A DNA stretch of 64,000 nucleotides from NCBI RefSeq assembly GCF_018274385.1, contig NZ_JAAFYZ010000007.1, forward strand, positions 1-64,000, written 5' to 3'. Positions within the stretch are counted from its first letter, which is position 1, and the number at the start of each line of letters is the position of its first letter. The DNA comes from Catenulispora pinistramenti (lineage in GTDB: Bacteria; Actinomycetota; Actinomycetes; Streptomycetales; Catenulisporaceae). A program made the position numbers and the translations under genes. Shown here piece by piece: positions 1-10,363 of this stretch. Below the pieces are notes generated by a model, which saw nothing but the letters and a program-made list of their open reading frames with translations, was not told the DNA's origin and searched no databases.

Positions 1-20
1 GGGCGGTCTCGGTCGCTCAT
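1..20 (-). CDS. First codons of the gene after ftsL, probably ftsI (partial)
   Basis: An ATG lies at 20..18 on the minus strand and overlaps the TGA of the FtsL-like gene (ATGA), followed by codons reading M-S-D-R-D-R before the window ends. In the conserved dcw order mraZ-rsmH-ftsL the next gene is normally the septal transpeptidase ftsI. The overlap is seen directly; the identity is inferred from gene order only, because no diagnostic sequence is inside the window. Confidence 0.4.
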
Positions 21-886
21 CGCTGCTCTCCCGTTGGGGTCGGCGTCGGGATGGGAGTCGGGGGCGGGGTGTGTGTGGCCGGTGCCGGGGAGCGCGGAAC
101 CGGCGGGTTCGGGACCGGCGGGTGCGCGACCGGAGGCTGGGGCACCGCGTTGGGCTTGGCACCCGGGCCGTTCGGCGCGGGCGGCACCGGGGTGGTCGGC
201 GCCGGTGTGGTCGGCAGGACGGCCTCGCCAGGCGGCGCACCGTTCCCAGCCGGCTCGGAGGTGGAGGGCGAAGGCGTCGGCGTCGGCGCGGGGGTGGGCG
301 AGCCGAGCACCGAGCCGTTCGGCGCGAGGAACGCCGGGTCCGGATTCGGCACCATGCCCATCTGCGAGGCCTTCGACGCCAGCGCGCCGGGGCCGTCCAG
401 GCTGTTGAGGGACTGCTGGATCTGCTCGGACTGCTGCTCGAGCTTGGTCGCGGTGGCTTTCTGCTGCTTTATGGTGAACGCGCCCTTGTTCAGCTCGGTG
501 TTGAGGAACAGCAACGCCACCAGGCCGACCGTGCCCAGCACCAACAAGACGGCCACGAAGGGCAACAGCGAAGGCGTGCCCTTACGCCCGGCCAGCACGA
601 CGAGCCGCGGGGAGATCCCGCCGCCCCGCCCGGAGCCGCCGGACCCGCTGCCGGCACCACCACGCACCGCGCTGAGCTTGCCCGCCGCGCCGCCGGAATC
701 GCTCAAGGCGCCTAATCGGCTCGCCCCGACGCCGCTCTCGCGCACACCGGAACCGCCGGCCTTGCCCGAGCCACTCCCGCTCGTGTCCGATCCACCGGGC
801 CCGGCCGGCCGAGCGCCGCCGCCCTTGACCTCGCCCTTGACCTCGCCCCCGCCCGAGCCCGTCGAACCACCAGCACCCGAAGCCAC
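17..886 (-). CDS. ftsL: FtsL-like single-pass division protein with long disordered flanks
   Basis: The 289-residue protein has a Gly/Ser-rich cytoplasmic N-terminus of about 105 residues, one strong membrane segment (about 108-129) and a short charged, Gln/Lys-rich stretch (about 132-165) that could form the FtsL coiled coil. A long Pro/Thr/Ala tail follows. Its position two bases after rsmH, with a GTG start, is the dcw position of ftsL, whose product joins FtsB and FtsQ in the septal divisome. Both low-complexity flanks are much longer than in the roughly 100-120 residue E. coli protein. The name rests on topology and gene order, since FtsL sequences diverge strongly. Confidence 0.75.
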   Translation of the reverse strand: MASGAGGSTGSGGGEVKGEVKGGGARPAGPGGSDTSGSGSGKAGGSGVRESGVGASRLGALSDSGGAAGKLSAVRGGAGSGSGGSGRGGGISPRLVVLAGRKGTPSLLPFVAVLLVLGTVGLVALLFLNTELNKGAFTIKQQKATATKLEQQSEQIQQSLNSLDGPGALASKASQMGMVPNPDPAFLAPNGSVLGSPTPAPTPTPSPSTSEPAGNGAPPGEAVLPTTPAPTTPVPPAPNGPGAKPNAVPQPPVAHPPVPNPPVPRSPAPATHTPPPTPIPTPTPTGEQR

Positions 887-888
887 CG

Positions 889-1839
889 CTACCCCTTCCT
901 CACACGCTCGGCAGCCCGTAGCTTCGCCGAGGCGGCCCGCGGGTTCTCCGCGATCTCCTTCTCGGTCGGCGGCTCGGCGCCCCGGGTCAGCAGCCTGAAT
1001 TTCGGCTGGTACTGCTCCGGCACCACCGGCAGTCCCGGCGGCGCCGCCGATTCGGAGGCCGCCGCGAAGGCCCGCTTGACCAGCCGGTCCTCCAGCGAGT
1101 GGTACGACAGCACCGCGATCCGTCCGCCCAGTTCCGTCGCCGCGACCGCCGCCGGCAGCGCGCGCTCCAGCACCGGGAGTTCGTCGTTGACCGCGATGCG
1201 CAGGGCCTGGAAGGTGCGCTTCGCGGGGTGGCCGCCGGTGCGGCGGGTGGCCGCCGGGATGGAGTCCCGGACCAATTCGGACAGACGCGCCGTCGTGGTG
1301 AACGGTTCCCGGTCGCGTTCGGCCACGATGTTCTCGGCGATGCGGCGGGCGAAGCGCTCCTCGCCGTAGTCGCGCAGGATGCGGGCGATCTCAGCGGCCG
1401 GATACGTGTTCACGATCTCCGCCGCCGTGATGCCGCCGGTGGAGTCCATGCGCATGTCCAGCGGCGCGTCGTAGCTGTACGCGAACCCGCGCTCGCGCAT
1501 GTCCAGCTGGAGCGAGGAGACTCCGAGGTCGAACAAGGTCCCGGACAGCGCCGGGACGCCGAGCCGGTCCAGCACCGCCGGGATCTCGTCGTACACCGCG
1601 TGCACCAGCGTCGCGCGCTCGCCGAACGGCGCCAGGCGCTTGCCCGCGGCCTCCAGCGCCTGCGGGTCGCGGTCCAGGCCGATCAGCCGCGCGTTCGGGA
1701 ACCGCTTCAGGAACGCCTCGCTGTGCCCGCCGAGCCCCAATGTCGTGTCCAGCACGACCGCGCCGGGCCGCTCCAGAGCCGGGCCGAGGAGGTCGACGCA
1801 GCGTTCGAGCATGACCGGGATATGCGTCGCGCTAGTCAT
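889..1839 (-). CDS. rsmH: 16S rRNA (cytosine1402-N4)-methyltransferase RsmH
   Basis: This 316-residue protein methylates N4 of C1402 in 16S rRNA using S-adenosylmethionine. The start is ATG at 1839, giving [10 protein letters not shown], the usual RsmH beginning (H-x-P-V-M/L). The SAM-binding loop [10 protein letters not shown] lies near residue 30 and GLDRDPQAL follows. The conserved motifs [15 protein letters not shown] and [14 protein letters not shown] are in the C-terminal half. Length matches the family (about 310-320). It is followed two bases later by the FtsL-like gene. The reading frame stays open upstream of 1839, but that part has no RsmH similarity. Confidence 0.95.
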   Translation of the reverse strand: MTSATHIPVMLERCVDLLGPALERPGAVVLDTTLGLGGHSEAFLKRFPNARLIGLDRDPQALEAAGKRLAPFGERATLVHAVYDEIPAVLDRLGVPALSGTLFDLGVSSLQLDMRERGFAYSYDAPLDMRMDSTGGITAAEIVNTYPAAEIARILRDYGEERFARRIAENIVAERDREPFTTTARLSELVRDSIPAATRRTGGHPAKRTFQALRIAVNDELPVLERALPAAVAATELGGRIAVLSYHSLEDRLVKRAFAAASESAAPPGLPVVPEQYQPKFRLLTRGAEPPTEKEIAENPRAASAKLRAAERVRKG

Positions 1840-2160
1840 CGGTGGTGGTTTCCGCCTTCGCCAGTGCCGTCTTCTTACGCGCCCACGGTACCGAGCCGAC
1901 CTCATAAGCCGCGCACGCCGCGCGCCTGAGCCACGCACGCCGCGCACCTTCTGGTCCCCGCCCGTTCTCCGGCTCACCGCGGGCTGGCACCGGGGAAGGT
2001 GTGCCAGCCGCGGCGGGCCGGTCGAGCGGGAGGAGGCCACAGGGCGCGCGGCGCGTGGTCCGAGCCGGCTGATCTCGTCGATCTCGCCTGAGCAAGCCGA
2101 TCCGGAAGCAAGGAGTAGAGGGCAGGGGGTATTTTGCGGGGTATATAGCAGAGAGCAGTC
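1840..2160. other. 321-base spacer between mraZ and rsmH
   Basis: No gene is recognised. Frames that stay open here on both strands have no family signature and look like GC-driven shadows. The stretch near 2103-2155 (TATTTTGCGGGG, then TATATAGC) is distinctly AT-rich for this genome. It could hold a second minus-strand promoter for rsmH-ftsL, but I cannot place -35 and -10 boxes with confidence. Confidence 0.4.
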
Positions 2161-2604
2161 TTAGGGAGCCGCCTCCGATCCGCTCGCCGAGAACGCGGAC
2201 TCGGCCTCGCCCAGGTAGTCGGCCCACGCCGTGGCGTCCCAGACCTCCAGCCGGGTGTCGGCGCCGATCACCACGCACTCCCGGGTCAGCCCGGCGTACT
2301 CGCGCAGCGGCGCCGGGATCACGATCCGGCCCTGCGTGTCCGGCTGGCAGTCGTAGGCGCTGGCGAAGAACACCCGGTGGTAGTCCCGGGACGAGCGGCC
2401 GATGCCCGCCTCGGGCGAGCCGGGCCGGGAGGCGCTGCGCATCTGCGCCGTCAACTCGGCGAAGCCCTCGGCGGTCCACACCGCCAGACAGCGCTCCTGC
2501 CCCTTGGTCACCACCAGACCCGCAGCCAGTTCCTCGCGGAACCTGGCCGGCAGGATCAACCGGCCTTTGTCGTCCAAGGAGGGCGTGTAGGTCCCGAGGA
2601 ACAC
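2161..2604 (-). CDS. mraZ: Transcriptional regulator MraZ
   Basis: MraZ is a DNA-binding ring protein that represses its own dcw promoter. The 147-residue product has the two tandem SpoVT-AbrB-like repeats of the family: [14 protein letters not shown] near residues 11-24 and [15 protein letters not shown] near 89-103. The start is GTG at 2604 (V-F-L-G-T-Y-T-P), chosen because GGAGGAGG sits just upstream and the family normally starts M-F-L-G. It heads the division cluster. Three direct repeats matching MraZ operators lie at 2735-2760. Confidence 0.95.
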   Translation of the reverse strand: MFLGTYTPSLDDKGRLILPARFREELAAGLVVTKGQERCLAVWTAEGFAELTAQMRSASRPGSPEAGIGRSSRDYHRVFFASAYDCQPDTQGRIVIPAPLREYAGLTRECVVIGADTRLEVWDATAWADYLGEAESAFSASGSEAAP

Positions 2605-2623
2605 TCGCGCCTCCTCCCGGGCC

Positions 2624-2671
2624 GTCGGCGTCCAAGTCGGTGTCCAGGTCGGTGTCCAGGTCGGTATCGAT
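2624..2671. repeat. Four tandem 12-bp units in the mraZ leader
   Basis: Units at 2624-2635, 2636-2647, 2648-2659 and 2660-2671 are variants of GTCGGTGTCCAG. The middle two are identical and the outer two differ at two or three positions. They lie between the putative operator and the mraZ start, inside the presumed 5' untranslated leader. The 12-bp period keeps reading frame if translated. Confidence 0.85.
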
Positions 2672-2734
2672 AGAACGGCGGGTCCGTAAAAAATCTGCGC
2701 ATTGCGCGGTAGGCCGAATCCGGGCCCGGTGCCG

Positions 2735-2760
2735 CTCCACTTCCCCCCACTGTACTCCAC
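2735..2760 (-). promoter_or_regulatory. Triple MraZ box (autoregulatory operator)
   Basis: On the minus strand GTGGAG, GTGGGG and GTGGAG occur at 2760-2755, 2750-2745 and 2740-2735, with exactly 10 bp from start to start. Tandem GTGG/TGGG repeats at one helical turn upstream of mraZ are the known binding site of the MraZ ring. The repeats are seen; MraZ binding here is inferred from the family. Confidence 0.8.
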
Positions 2761-3170
2761 CAAACCTCGCGGGCAACCCGGGAACGTGGAATCCGAGCAG
2801 GTCACAGTGGCCTCGGACACCCGTTCGGTGATTGCCCCGAACGGGCGGTGCAACGGGAATCGTCCGGCACGCGTCTTGTCTTCAACGAGCGGGGAAAGCG
2901 GGTGGTCCAGACCAGTGGGACAAACTTTTGACCGGATCTATTGCCCTACCGGCCCCGCTGTGAGCGAAGATCTGAGGAGTACATGTTTTCTGCTGACCGC
3001 GCGCCGTGCGATCAGCGGTGGAGTGCTATCGGTCGCGTGCGAAGGAGTGCGCGGCGGGGGCCTGGCCGGCGCGGGGTCCCGGATCGGAACAGATCCGGAG
3101 AATCCGCGGCGGCGGGCGGGGCGGCCGTGCGATCACCGCACGGCCGATCTGACAGCGGTGGGAGGAACCT
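2761..3170. other. Divergent promoter region between mraZ and the MoxR operon
   Basis: These 410 bases separate two divergent operons. No protein gene is recognised; the plus-strand frame that stays open from 2702 into the DUF58 gene is not protein-like before 4259. The only strong site is GGAGG at 3161-3165, which is the ribosome-binding site of the MoxR gene. Promoters for both directions are expected, but I see no confident -10/-35 pair. Confidence 0.5.
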
Positions 3171-4241
<1,071 letters not shown>

Positions 4242-4258
4242 CGCCGAGGAAGGGCATC

Positions 4259-5590
4259 ATGTCCGCCCAACAAAACCAGAACACCGAGAACACCGACGGA
4301 CGCGGCGGGCGGCTGTCCGGGCTCACCACCCGGGGCCGGTCGTTCCTGGCCGCGGGCCTGGCGGCGATGGCCTGCGGCATGCTGTTCGACTACAAGGTGC
4401 TGCTGCGGGTCGGCGCGATGCTGGCGATGCTGCCGCTGATCGCGATCATGGTGCTGGCCCGCACCCGGTACCGGGTGTCGTGCCGGCGGGCGCTGGAGCC
4501 GGCCCGGGTCGGGGTCGGCCAGGAGGCGCGCGTGCACCTGCGGCTGGAGAACGTCTCCCGGCTGCCCTCGGGCACGCTGCTGGTCGAGGACCGGGTGCCG
4601 TACGTACTCGGCTCCCGGCCGCGCTTCGTGCTGAACAAGGTCGAGCCCAACGGCCGGCGCCGGGTGGTCTACCGCGTCCGCTCCGACGTGCGCGGCCGCT
4701 ACCTGCTCGGCCCGCTGGCGCTGCGGCTGGCCGACCCGTTCGGGCTGGTGGAGCTGTCCCGCTCGTTCTCGGCGCAGCACGCGCTGACCGTGACCCCGCA
4801 GGTCCACACCCTGCCGAACGCCCCGGTCGGCCAGGCCTGGAGCGGCCGCGGCGAGGGCCACGCGACCTCGGTGGCGGCGGCCGGCGAGGACGACATCGGC
4901 ACCCGCGAGTACCGGCACGGCGACGACCTGCGCCGGGTGCACTGGCGCTCGACCGCGCGCACCGGCGAGCTGATGGTCCGGCGCGAGGAGCAGGTGTGGC
5001 AGAGCCGCGCCACGATCCTGCTGGACACCCGGGCGATCGCGCACCGCGGCGACGGCCCGGCCTCGTCCTTCGAGTGGGCGGTCTCCTCGGCCGCCTCGAT
5101 CGCGATCCACATGGCCCGGCACGGCTACGCGGTGCGGCTGCTGACCGAGACCGGCCAGGCGGTGACCGCCGCGGCGCACGACTCCTCGGCGGCGGTCGGC
5201 CTGGACTTCGAGGGCATGCTGCTGGACGCACTGGCGGTGGTGGAGATGAGCAACGCCGCGACGCTGTCCGGCGCGAACTCGATGCTGCGCCAGGGCGGCG
5301 GGGACAGCCTGGTGATCGCCGTGCTCGGCGACCTGTCCGGGGACGACGCCTCGGAACTGGCCCGGGTCCGGCACTCCACGACCTCCGGCGTGGCGTTCGC
5401 GATGGACACCTCGGCCTGGCTCGGCGGTCGTCCGATGCCCCAGTCCCAGGCCCGCTTCACCGGCTCCGCGCAGGTGCTACGGGTCGGCGGGTGGCGCGTG
5501 GTGGAGGTGGAGCCGGGCGACCGGCTGCCGGAGCTCTGGGAGCAGGCGGCGCGGCACGGTTCCAAGATGGAACTGAGGGCCACGCGATGA
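4259..5590 (+). CDS. DUF58 membrane protein, partner of MoxR
   Basis: The 443-residue protein has two closely spaced membrane segments near residues 25-65 and a large soluble part. The DUF58 signature GTREYRHGDDLRRVHW is near residues 218-233. DUF58 proteins accompany MoxR ATPases and have a von Willebrand A-like fold. ATG at 4259 was chosen because N-terminal sequence and membrane segments begin there and the MoxR gene stops 17 bases earlier. Its TGA overlaps the ATG of the next small ORF (ATGA). Confidence 0.9.
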   Translation: MSAQQNQNTENTDGRGGRLSGLTTRGRSFLAAGLAAMACGMLFDYKVLLRVGAMLAMLPLIAIMVLARTRYRVSCRRALEPARVGVGQEARVHLRLENVSRLPSGTLLVEDRVPYVLGSRPRFVLNKVEPNGRRRVVYRVRSDVRGRYLLGPLALRLADPFGLVELSRSFSAQHALTVTPQVHTLPNAPVGQAWSGRGEGHATSVAAAGEDDIGTREYRHGDDLRRVHWRSTARTGELMVRREEQVWQSRATILLDTRAIAHRGDGPASSFEWAVSSAASIAIHMARHGYAVRLLTETGQAVTAAAHDSSAAVGLDFEGMLLDALAVVEMSNAATLSGANSMLRQGGGDSLVIAVLGDLSGDDASELARVRHSTTSGVAFAMDTSAWLGGRPMPQSQARFTGSAQVLRVGGWRVVEVEPGDRLPELWEQAARHGSKMELRATR

Positions 5591-5691
5591 ACACCGGTGC
5601 GCGTGCGCGCGTGGATACGGGAGCGCGCGTCGATACGGGTGCGCACAGGGATTTCTGGGACCGACCAGACGACGGGGGCTGGAAGCGATGA
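5587..5691 (+). CDS. 34-residue ORF coupled on both sides (DUF58 to transglutaminase)
   Basis: ATG at 5587 overlaps the DUF58 stop, and the TGA at 5689-5691 overlaps the ATG of the transglutaminase gene at 5688. The short product is Arg/Asp-rich, with VDTGAR followed by VDTGAH, and ends in DFWDRPDDGGWKR. No domain is recognised. The double 4-base overlap suggests it is translated, at least as a coupling peptide. Alternatively it is only the by-product of where the transglutaminase start happens to lie. Confidence 0.5.
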   Translation: MNTGARARVDTGARVDTGAHRDFWDRPDDGGWKR

Positions 5692-8474
5692 CCGGCAGAT
5701 TGCGCATAGGCATAGCCGCGGCCGTCGCGCTGCTGCTCACCTCCTCCGGCCTGCTGCGGCTGCTGGCGCCGGGGACGTGGGTGTGGCCGATCGTGCTGGC
5801 GGTGATCGTGGCCGCCGCCTCCGGCGAGCTGTTCCGGCGGCTGATCCGGCCCCGGCCGCTGGTGGTGCTGGCCCAGGCCGTCGTCGTGTTCTGGTACGAC
5901 ATGGTGCTGCTGGCGCACGACGAGGCGTTCCTCGGCGTGCTGCCGACCTGGTCGGTGTTCAGCAGGCTCGGGAGCCTGTACTCGACCGGCGCGCACGACA
6001 TCCGCGACACCTTCGTCGGCGGCCAGGCCACCTCGGGCATCGCCGCGATCCTGGTGCTGTCGCTGAGCGCGCTGGCGGTGCTGGTGGACGCGCTGGCCGC
6101 GACCTACGCGGCGGCCCCGCTGGCCGGCCTGCCGCTGCTGGCGCTGTACCTGGTCCCGGCCACCCGCAGCGGCGGCGGCTACGACTGGCTGGCGTTCGCG
6201 CTGGCCGCGGCCGGCTACACCGCGCTGCTCTCGGCCGAGGGCCGGGACCGGCTGGGCCGCTGGGGCCGGCCGCTGGTGCACGCCGGGCGGCAGCGCACCG
6301 GGGCCGACGGCAAGCCGGTCGCGGCGCCCAAGGCCCGGGTGGACACCGGCCCGATCGCCGCCACCGGCCACCAGATCACGATGTACGCGCTGGTGCTGGC
6401 GGTGCTGGCGCCGATCCTGCTGCCCACGGTCTCCGGCGGCCTGTTCGGGATCGGGCCGGACAGCGGCAACGGGAACGGCCACAAGAAGGACAACGGCTCG
6501 TTCAGCCAGGTCCTGAACCTCAAGTCGAGCCTGGCCTCCAACTCCGACGCCCCGGTGCTGAACTACACCTCGCCCAAGCCCGAGTACCTGCGGCTGCAGA
6601 CTCTGGACGAGTTCAACGCCAAGAGCAACATCCCGTGGACCCCGGATCCGAACGCGCCGATGAACCCGCTCCCGGACGACGGGACCGTCTCGGCCACCGT
6701 GCCCGGCCTCACCCTCAACGGCGGCGTCCAGCCGCCCACGGTCAACCTGAACATCCAATACAACTCCCAGACGACCACCAAGGTCACCGCCACCGGGCTG
6801 AGCTCGCTGCCGCTGCCGTACCCGGCCAAGCACGTGGGGATCCCGACGGCGGGCTTCTCCTACGACGCCAACTCGCTGGCGGTCATGGGCGTGAGCCCGG
6901 TCTACGACGGGATGTCCTACAGCGCGACGGTCTACGACACGACCTCACTCGCGCCGGCCACACTGGCCGGCGTCAGCGGCCTCACCGCACAGGACATGTC
7001 CCAGTTCAAGCTGGCCCAGGACCTGGATCCCACCGGCATCCCGCCCGAAGTGGTGCAGCTGGCCAAGAGCATCGTGGCGGGCAAGACCAACCTGGTCGAC
7101 AAGGCACAGGCGCTCCAGAACTACTTCCTGGACCCGGCCAACGGCTTCTCCTACACCCTGAACGTGCCGGACAACATGACCGGCGCCAGCGCGATGCTGT
7201 ACCTGCTCCACAATAAGAAAGGCTTCTGCCAGGACTACGCCGACACCATGGCGGCGATGGCCCGGGCGGTGGGCATCCCGGCGCGGGTTTCCCTGGGCTT
7301 CACCCCCGGGGTACAGACCGGCAACACGTGGCAGGTGACGCAACACGACTACCACTCCTGGCCGGAGCTGTACTTCCACGGCGTCGGCTGGCTGCGGTTC
7401 GAGCCGACCGTGGGCATCGACAACACCCTGATCAGCGGCGGCCACGGCCGGATCCCGAACTACAGCACCAGCACCGCCGGCAGCACCACGACGCCGTCGC
7501 AGAACCCGACGTCGACCACCGGCCCGAGTTCCACGGCCTCCTCGGCCAACAAGTGCCCGGTGCAGATCCGCAAGGCCGGCGGCTGCACCGACACCGACAC
7601 CGGCACCGGCACCGCGACCCCGGCGGCGAAGTCGAAGTTCAGCTGGCTGGGCTGGCTCGGGGCGATCCCGCGGTTCCTGCAGTACTGGCTGTTCGGCGGG
7701 TCCGGATACGCCATCGCGGTGCGGTTCGTCCTGCTGGCCCTGCTGCTCGTCGCCTGCGTGCCGATGGTGCTGCGGATCATCCGGCGGCGGGCCCGCGGCA
7801 AGCTGGCCTCCGGCCGGCGGGCGAAGGACGGTCCCGAGGGTGACGACGGCCTGGACTGGGAGTCGGCCGACGGGCCCTCGGCCCGCCGGCCCGAGGAGGA
7901 CCCGGAGCGGCTGCGGATCCTGGCGGCCTGGGACGAGGTGCGGGACAGCGCCACCGACCTGGGCTACACCTGGCCGAGCTCGGAGACCCCGCGGCGCAGC
8001 GCCGAGCGGATCATCCGGCAGGCGCACCTGTCGCGGCCGGCCCAGGACGCGATGGGCCGGGTCACCGGGCTGGCCGAACGGGCCAGCTACGCCCGGACGC
8101 TGCGCCGTCCGAGTGCGTCCGGGGCCGCGCCGACGCCGGCCTTGATGGACGACGTCAAGGTGATCCGGGCCGGGCTGGCCGAGCCGGTGTCCCGGCGGAC
8201 CCGGATCCGGGCCACGGTGCTGCCGCCGTCGGCGCTGGCCGCGTTGCGGGAGCGCCGGGAGGACTTCACCGGACGGGTCTATGAGCGGGTGCAGGGCGCC
8301 GGGTCGCGGCTGCGGCCTCGCGGGTCGCGGGGCGAGCCGGGCAGGCCGGGCGGGTCCGGATCGGGGTCCGGATCGGGATCGGGATCCGGGTCCGGCGAGT
8401 CGGGCGGGTCGGCCGGATCGGGCGGGTCGGCCGGCTCCCGGCCTGACCGCGGCGACGGCCACGGCGGTCGGTGA
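5688..8474 (+). CDS. TgpA-type membrane transglutaminase-like protein
   Basis: The 928-residue protein has several N-terminal membrane segments (residues 5-175, and one near 230-250), an extracytoplasmic transglutaminase core near 490-580, another membrane helix near 670-705 and a cytoplasmic C-terminal domain. The catalytic Cys is in KGFCQDYAD (about residue 514) and His is in HDYHSWPE (about 554). The third acid is Glu in RFEPT where TgpA enzymes often have Asp. The end is a GSGSGSG-rich tail. It likely remodels or cross-links envelope proteins with MoxR and DUF58, but the actual reaction is unknown. Confidence 0.88.
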   Translation: MTGRLRIGIAAAVALLLTSSGLLRLLAPGTWVWPIVLAVIVAAASGELFRRLIRPRPLVVLAQAVVVFWYDMVLLAHDEAFLGVLPTWSVFSRLGSLYSTGAHDIRDTFVGGQATSGIAAILVLSLSALAVLVDALAATYAAAPLAGLPLLALYLVPATRSGGGYDWLAFALAAAGYTALLSAEGRDRLGRWGRPLVHAGRQRTGADGKPVAAPKARVDTGPIAATGHQITMYALVLAVLAPILLPTVSGGLFGIGPDSGNGNGHKKDNGSFSQVLNLKSSLASNSDAPVLNYTSPKPEYLRLQTLDEFNAKSNIPWTPDPNAPMNPLPDDGTVSATVPGLTLNGGVQPPTVNLNIQYNSQTTTKVTATGLSSLPLPYPAKHVGIPTAGFSYDANSLAVMGVSPVYDGMSYSATVYDTTSLAPATLAGVSGLTAQDMSQFKLAQDLDPTGIPPEVVQLAKSIVAGKTNLVDKAQALQNYFLDPANGFSYTLNVPDNMTGASAMLYLLHNKKGFCQDYADTMAAMARAVGIPARVSLGFTPGVQTGNTWQVTQHDYHSWPELYFHGVGWLRFEPTVGIDNTLISGGHGRIPNYSTSTAGSTTTPSQNPTSTTGPSSTASSANKCPVQIRKAGGCTDTDTGTGTATPAAKSKFSWLGWLGAIPRFLQYWLFGGSGYAIAVRFVLLALLLVACVPMVLRIIRRRARGKLASGRRAKDGPEGDDGLDWESADGPSARRPEEDPERLRILAAWDEVRDSATDLGYTWPSSETPRRSAERIIRQAHLSRPAQDAMGRVTGLAERASYARTLRRPSASGAAPTPALMDDVKVIRAGLAEPVSRRTRIRATVLPPSALAALRERREDFTGRVYERVQGAGSRLRPRGSRGEPGRPGGSGSGSGSGSGSGSGESGGSAGSGGSAGSRPDRGDGHGGR

Positions 8475-8563
8475 CCAGACCCGGGCCCGGGAGCCGCATC
8501 CGCCCGGCCCCGGCCGCGGCCCGGTGACCGCGGGTAACAGATCCGGGTAACAGATCACAGAAC

Positions 8564-8597
8564 GAAGGCCGGGCCCCGATCACGGGGCCCGGCCTTC
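8564..8597. terminator. Perfect bidirectional hairpin between convergent genes
   Basis: Arms of 14 bp (8564-8577 and 8584-8597, GAAGGCCGGGCCCC and its complement) enclose a 6-base loop. It lies between the transglutaminase gene and the convergent DUF3040 gene, so it can serve both. There is no long U-tract, as is usual in high-GC actinomycetes. Confidence 0.85.
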
Positions 8598-8618
8598 AAG
8601 CTTGTGCGGAGCGTGCCG

Positions 8619-9047
8619 CTACATGTTGCCCTCGTCGCGGCGGCGCTGCCAGCGCTCTTCGAAGCGGCGCATCGTGGGCTGCTTGGCCTGACGGCCCTGG
8701 CGCCCTTGCCGGCCGCCGCCCTTGCCGGTCACGGCCCGGGCCCGGCGGCGGGCGATCGGCACGATCTCGCCGGGGGCCGGGATCCGGCGCCAGCTGGCGT
8801 AGGTCAGCCAGGCGCAGGCCAGCATCACCACGAAGCCGGCCACGCTCAGCGCGATCTGCGAGATCACCACTCCGGCGACCAGCATGCCGACGCCGAGCAC
8901 GAAGCCGATCACGGCCAGGAGGGCACGGCGCCGGAACAGCGCGCGCAGGTCCGCTCCTTGCAGCGCGGAGGCGAACTTGGGGTCCTCCGCGTGCAGCGCG
9001 CGCTCCATCTGCTCCAGCAGGCGCTGCTCATGATCAGACAGCGGCAC
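8619..9047 (-). CDS. DUF3040 small membrane protein
   Basis: This 142-residue protein begins P-L-S-D-H-E-Q-R-L-L-E-Q-M-E, the typical DUF3040 N-terminus, then has two membrane segments near residues 42-85 and a basic C-terminal tail rich in Arg, Gln and Lys. GTG at 9047 is chosen because GGGAGG lies upstream and family members start M/V-P-L-S. DUF3040 proteins are common in actinomycetes near dcw and dinB genes; their function is unknown. It is convergent with the transglutaminase gene. Confidence 0.85.
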   Translation of the reverse strand: MPLSDHEQRLLEQMERALHAEDPKFASALQGADLRALFRRRALLAVIGFVLGVGMLVAGVVISQIALSVAGFVVMLACAWLTYASWRRIPAPGEIVPIARRRARAVTGKGGGRQGRQGRQAKQPTMRRFEERWQRRRDEGNM

Positions 9048-9305
9048 TTGGCCTATCCTCCCAGCATCCACAGCCACCCATCGGCGGTGACTGTCTCAAG
9101 AATAAGCAGACCACGGGGTCTACGAAAGCTCCCATCGGAACGGATCACACGACCCCTTCATCGGAACGATGCCCTGGTATGCGCTGGGCTACTCATGGCG
9201 TCATCGGCGATGGCGGGGACGCTGTCAGGTCCACCCCTTACAAGAACGTTTCGGAGCGGGAAAAGGTTCGCTTCCGGAACGGTCTGGTTCTCGCGTGAGC
9301 GGAAG

Positions 9306-10112
9306 TCAAGAAGCGATCTTGCGGGCCAGCAAGTGGAGCCGCCCGGCCACCGCGCGGAACTCCGGGCGGTCGGCCACGGCCGCCTCCAGCGCCGCCAGAT
9401 CCGCGGCGCCGTGCGGCTCGGTGTCGACCAGGGCGCCGGGGACCAGGTCGGTGAACACCCGCACCCCGTGCACCGACTGCACCGTCAGCCCCGCGTCGGC
9501 CAGCAGCCGGGACAGCTGTTCCTCGTCGAAGCGGGCGGCCAGCGGGTCCTGCGCCCCGAACCGGCCGCGCGGGTCGGCCAGCGCGCGCCGGGCCTCGGCG
9601 AAGTGCCCGCCCAGGGCCCGGGCCACCACCGCCGCGGTCCGGTTGGCGGCCAGCACGCTCACCACGCCGCCGGGGCGCAGCACGTCGGCGACCACGGCCA
9701 GCCCGACCGCCGGGTCGTCGGCCATCTCCAGGACGCCGTGGCACAGGACCAGGTCCACGCTGCCCGGCTCGACGTGCTCCAGCAGGCCCGCGAGGTCGCC
9801 CTGGACGGCCCGCAGCGCGTCCTTGGGCACGCCGGCCTCGGCGGCCCGGCGCTCCAGCGCGGCCAGCGCGTCGGGGCTGGGGTCCACGACGGTGACCCGG
9901 TGCCCGAGCTCGGCGATCGGGACCGCGAAGCCGCCGGTGCCGCCGCCGACGTCGAGCACGTCGCGGGGGGTGGGAGCGTCCAGGACGGCGCTCACGGCCT
10001 GCCACAGGACGGCGGTGCGGGCCTGGCCGCGGCGGGCCGGGGCCGGACCCGGTCCGGCGGATCCCGCGCTCGCGGCGGGGGCGGCGGTCGCGCTGGCGGC
10101 GCTGTCGGCCAT
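9306..10112 (-). CDS. Class I SAM-dependent methyltransferase
   Basis: The 268-residue protein has an Ala-rich N-terminus and a Rossmann-fold methyltransferase domain. Motif I is DVGGGTGGFAVPIAELG near residues 54-70, the acidic end of strand 2 is VVDPSPDAL, and the motif IV region is DLVLCHGVLEM. ATG at 10112 follows AGGAG by about 12 bases. It diverges from dinB. Similar proteins occur beside dinB in other actinomycetes, but the substrate is not evident; a tRNA wobble role of the CmoA type is possible but unsupported. Confidence 0.85.
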   Translation of the reverse strand: MADSAASATAAPAASAGSAGPGPAPARRGQARTAVLWQAVSAVLDAPTPRDVLDVGGGTGGFAVPIAELGHRVTVVDPSPDALAALERRAAEAGVPKDALRAVQGDLAGLLEHVEPGSVDLVLCHGVLEMADDPAVGLAVVADVLRPGGVVSVLAANRTAAVVARALGGHFAEARRALADPRGRFGAQDPLAARFDEEQLSRLLADAGLTVQSVHGVRVFTDLVPGALVDTEPHGAADLAALEAAVADRPEFRAVAGRLHLLARKIAS

Positions 10113-10363
10113 GAGGGGTGCACTCCTGCGGGTCGGCTCGGCTGGGGTTCGGCGGGCTTCGCGGCGGCCTCGGTGCAACCACCTGGGGCTTCATCGTGGC
10201 ACGGTGCGGCTTCAGGGCCAGCGTAGTGGACCGGGGGGCGGGTGGTCCGGGGTGTCTCGCGGGGCGGTGGCGGGGGTCGGCGTCCCCGGCACATCAATCC
10301 CGGCACATCACTCCCACCGCGTCACTGCCAGCAGGTGTCAGTGGCTCGGGGCACGATGGTCGG

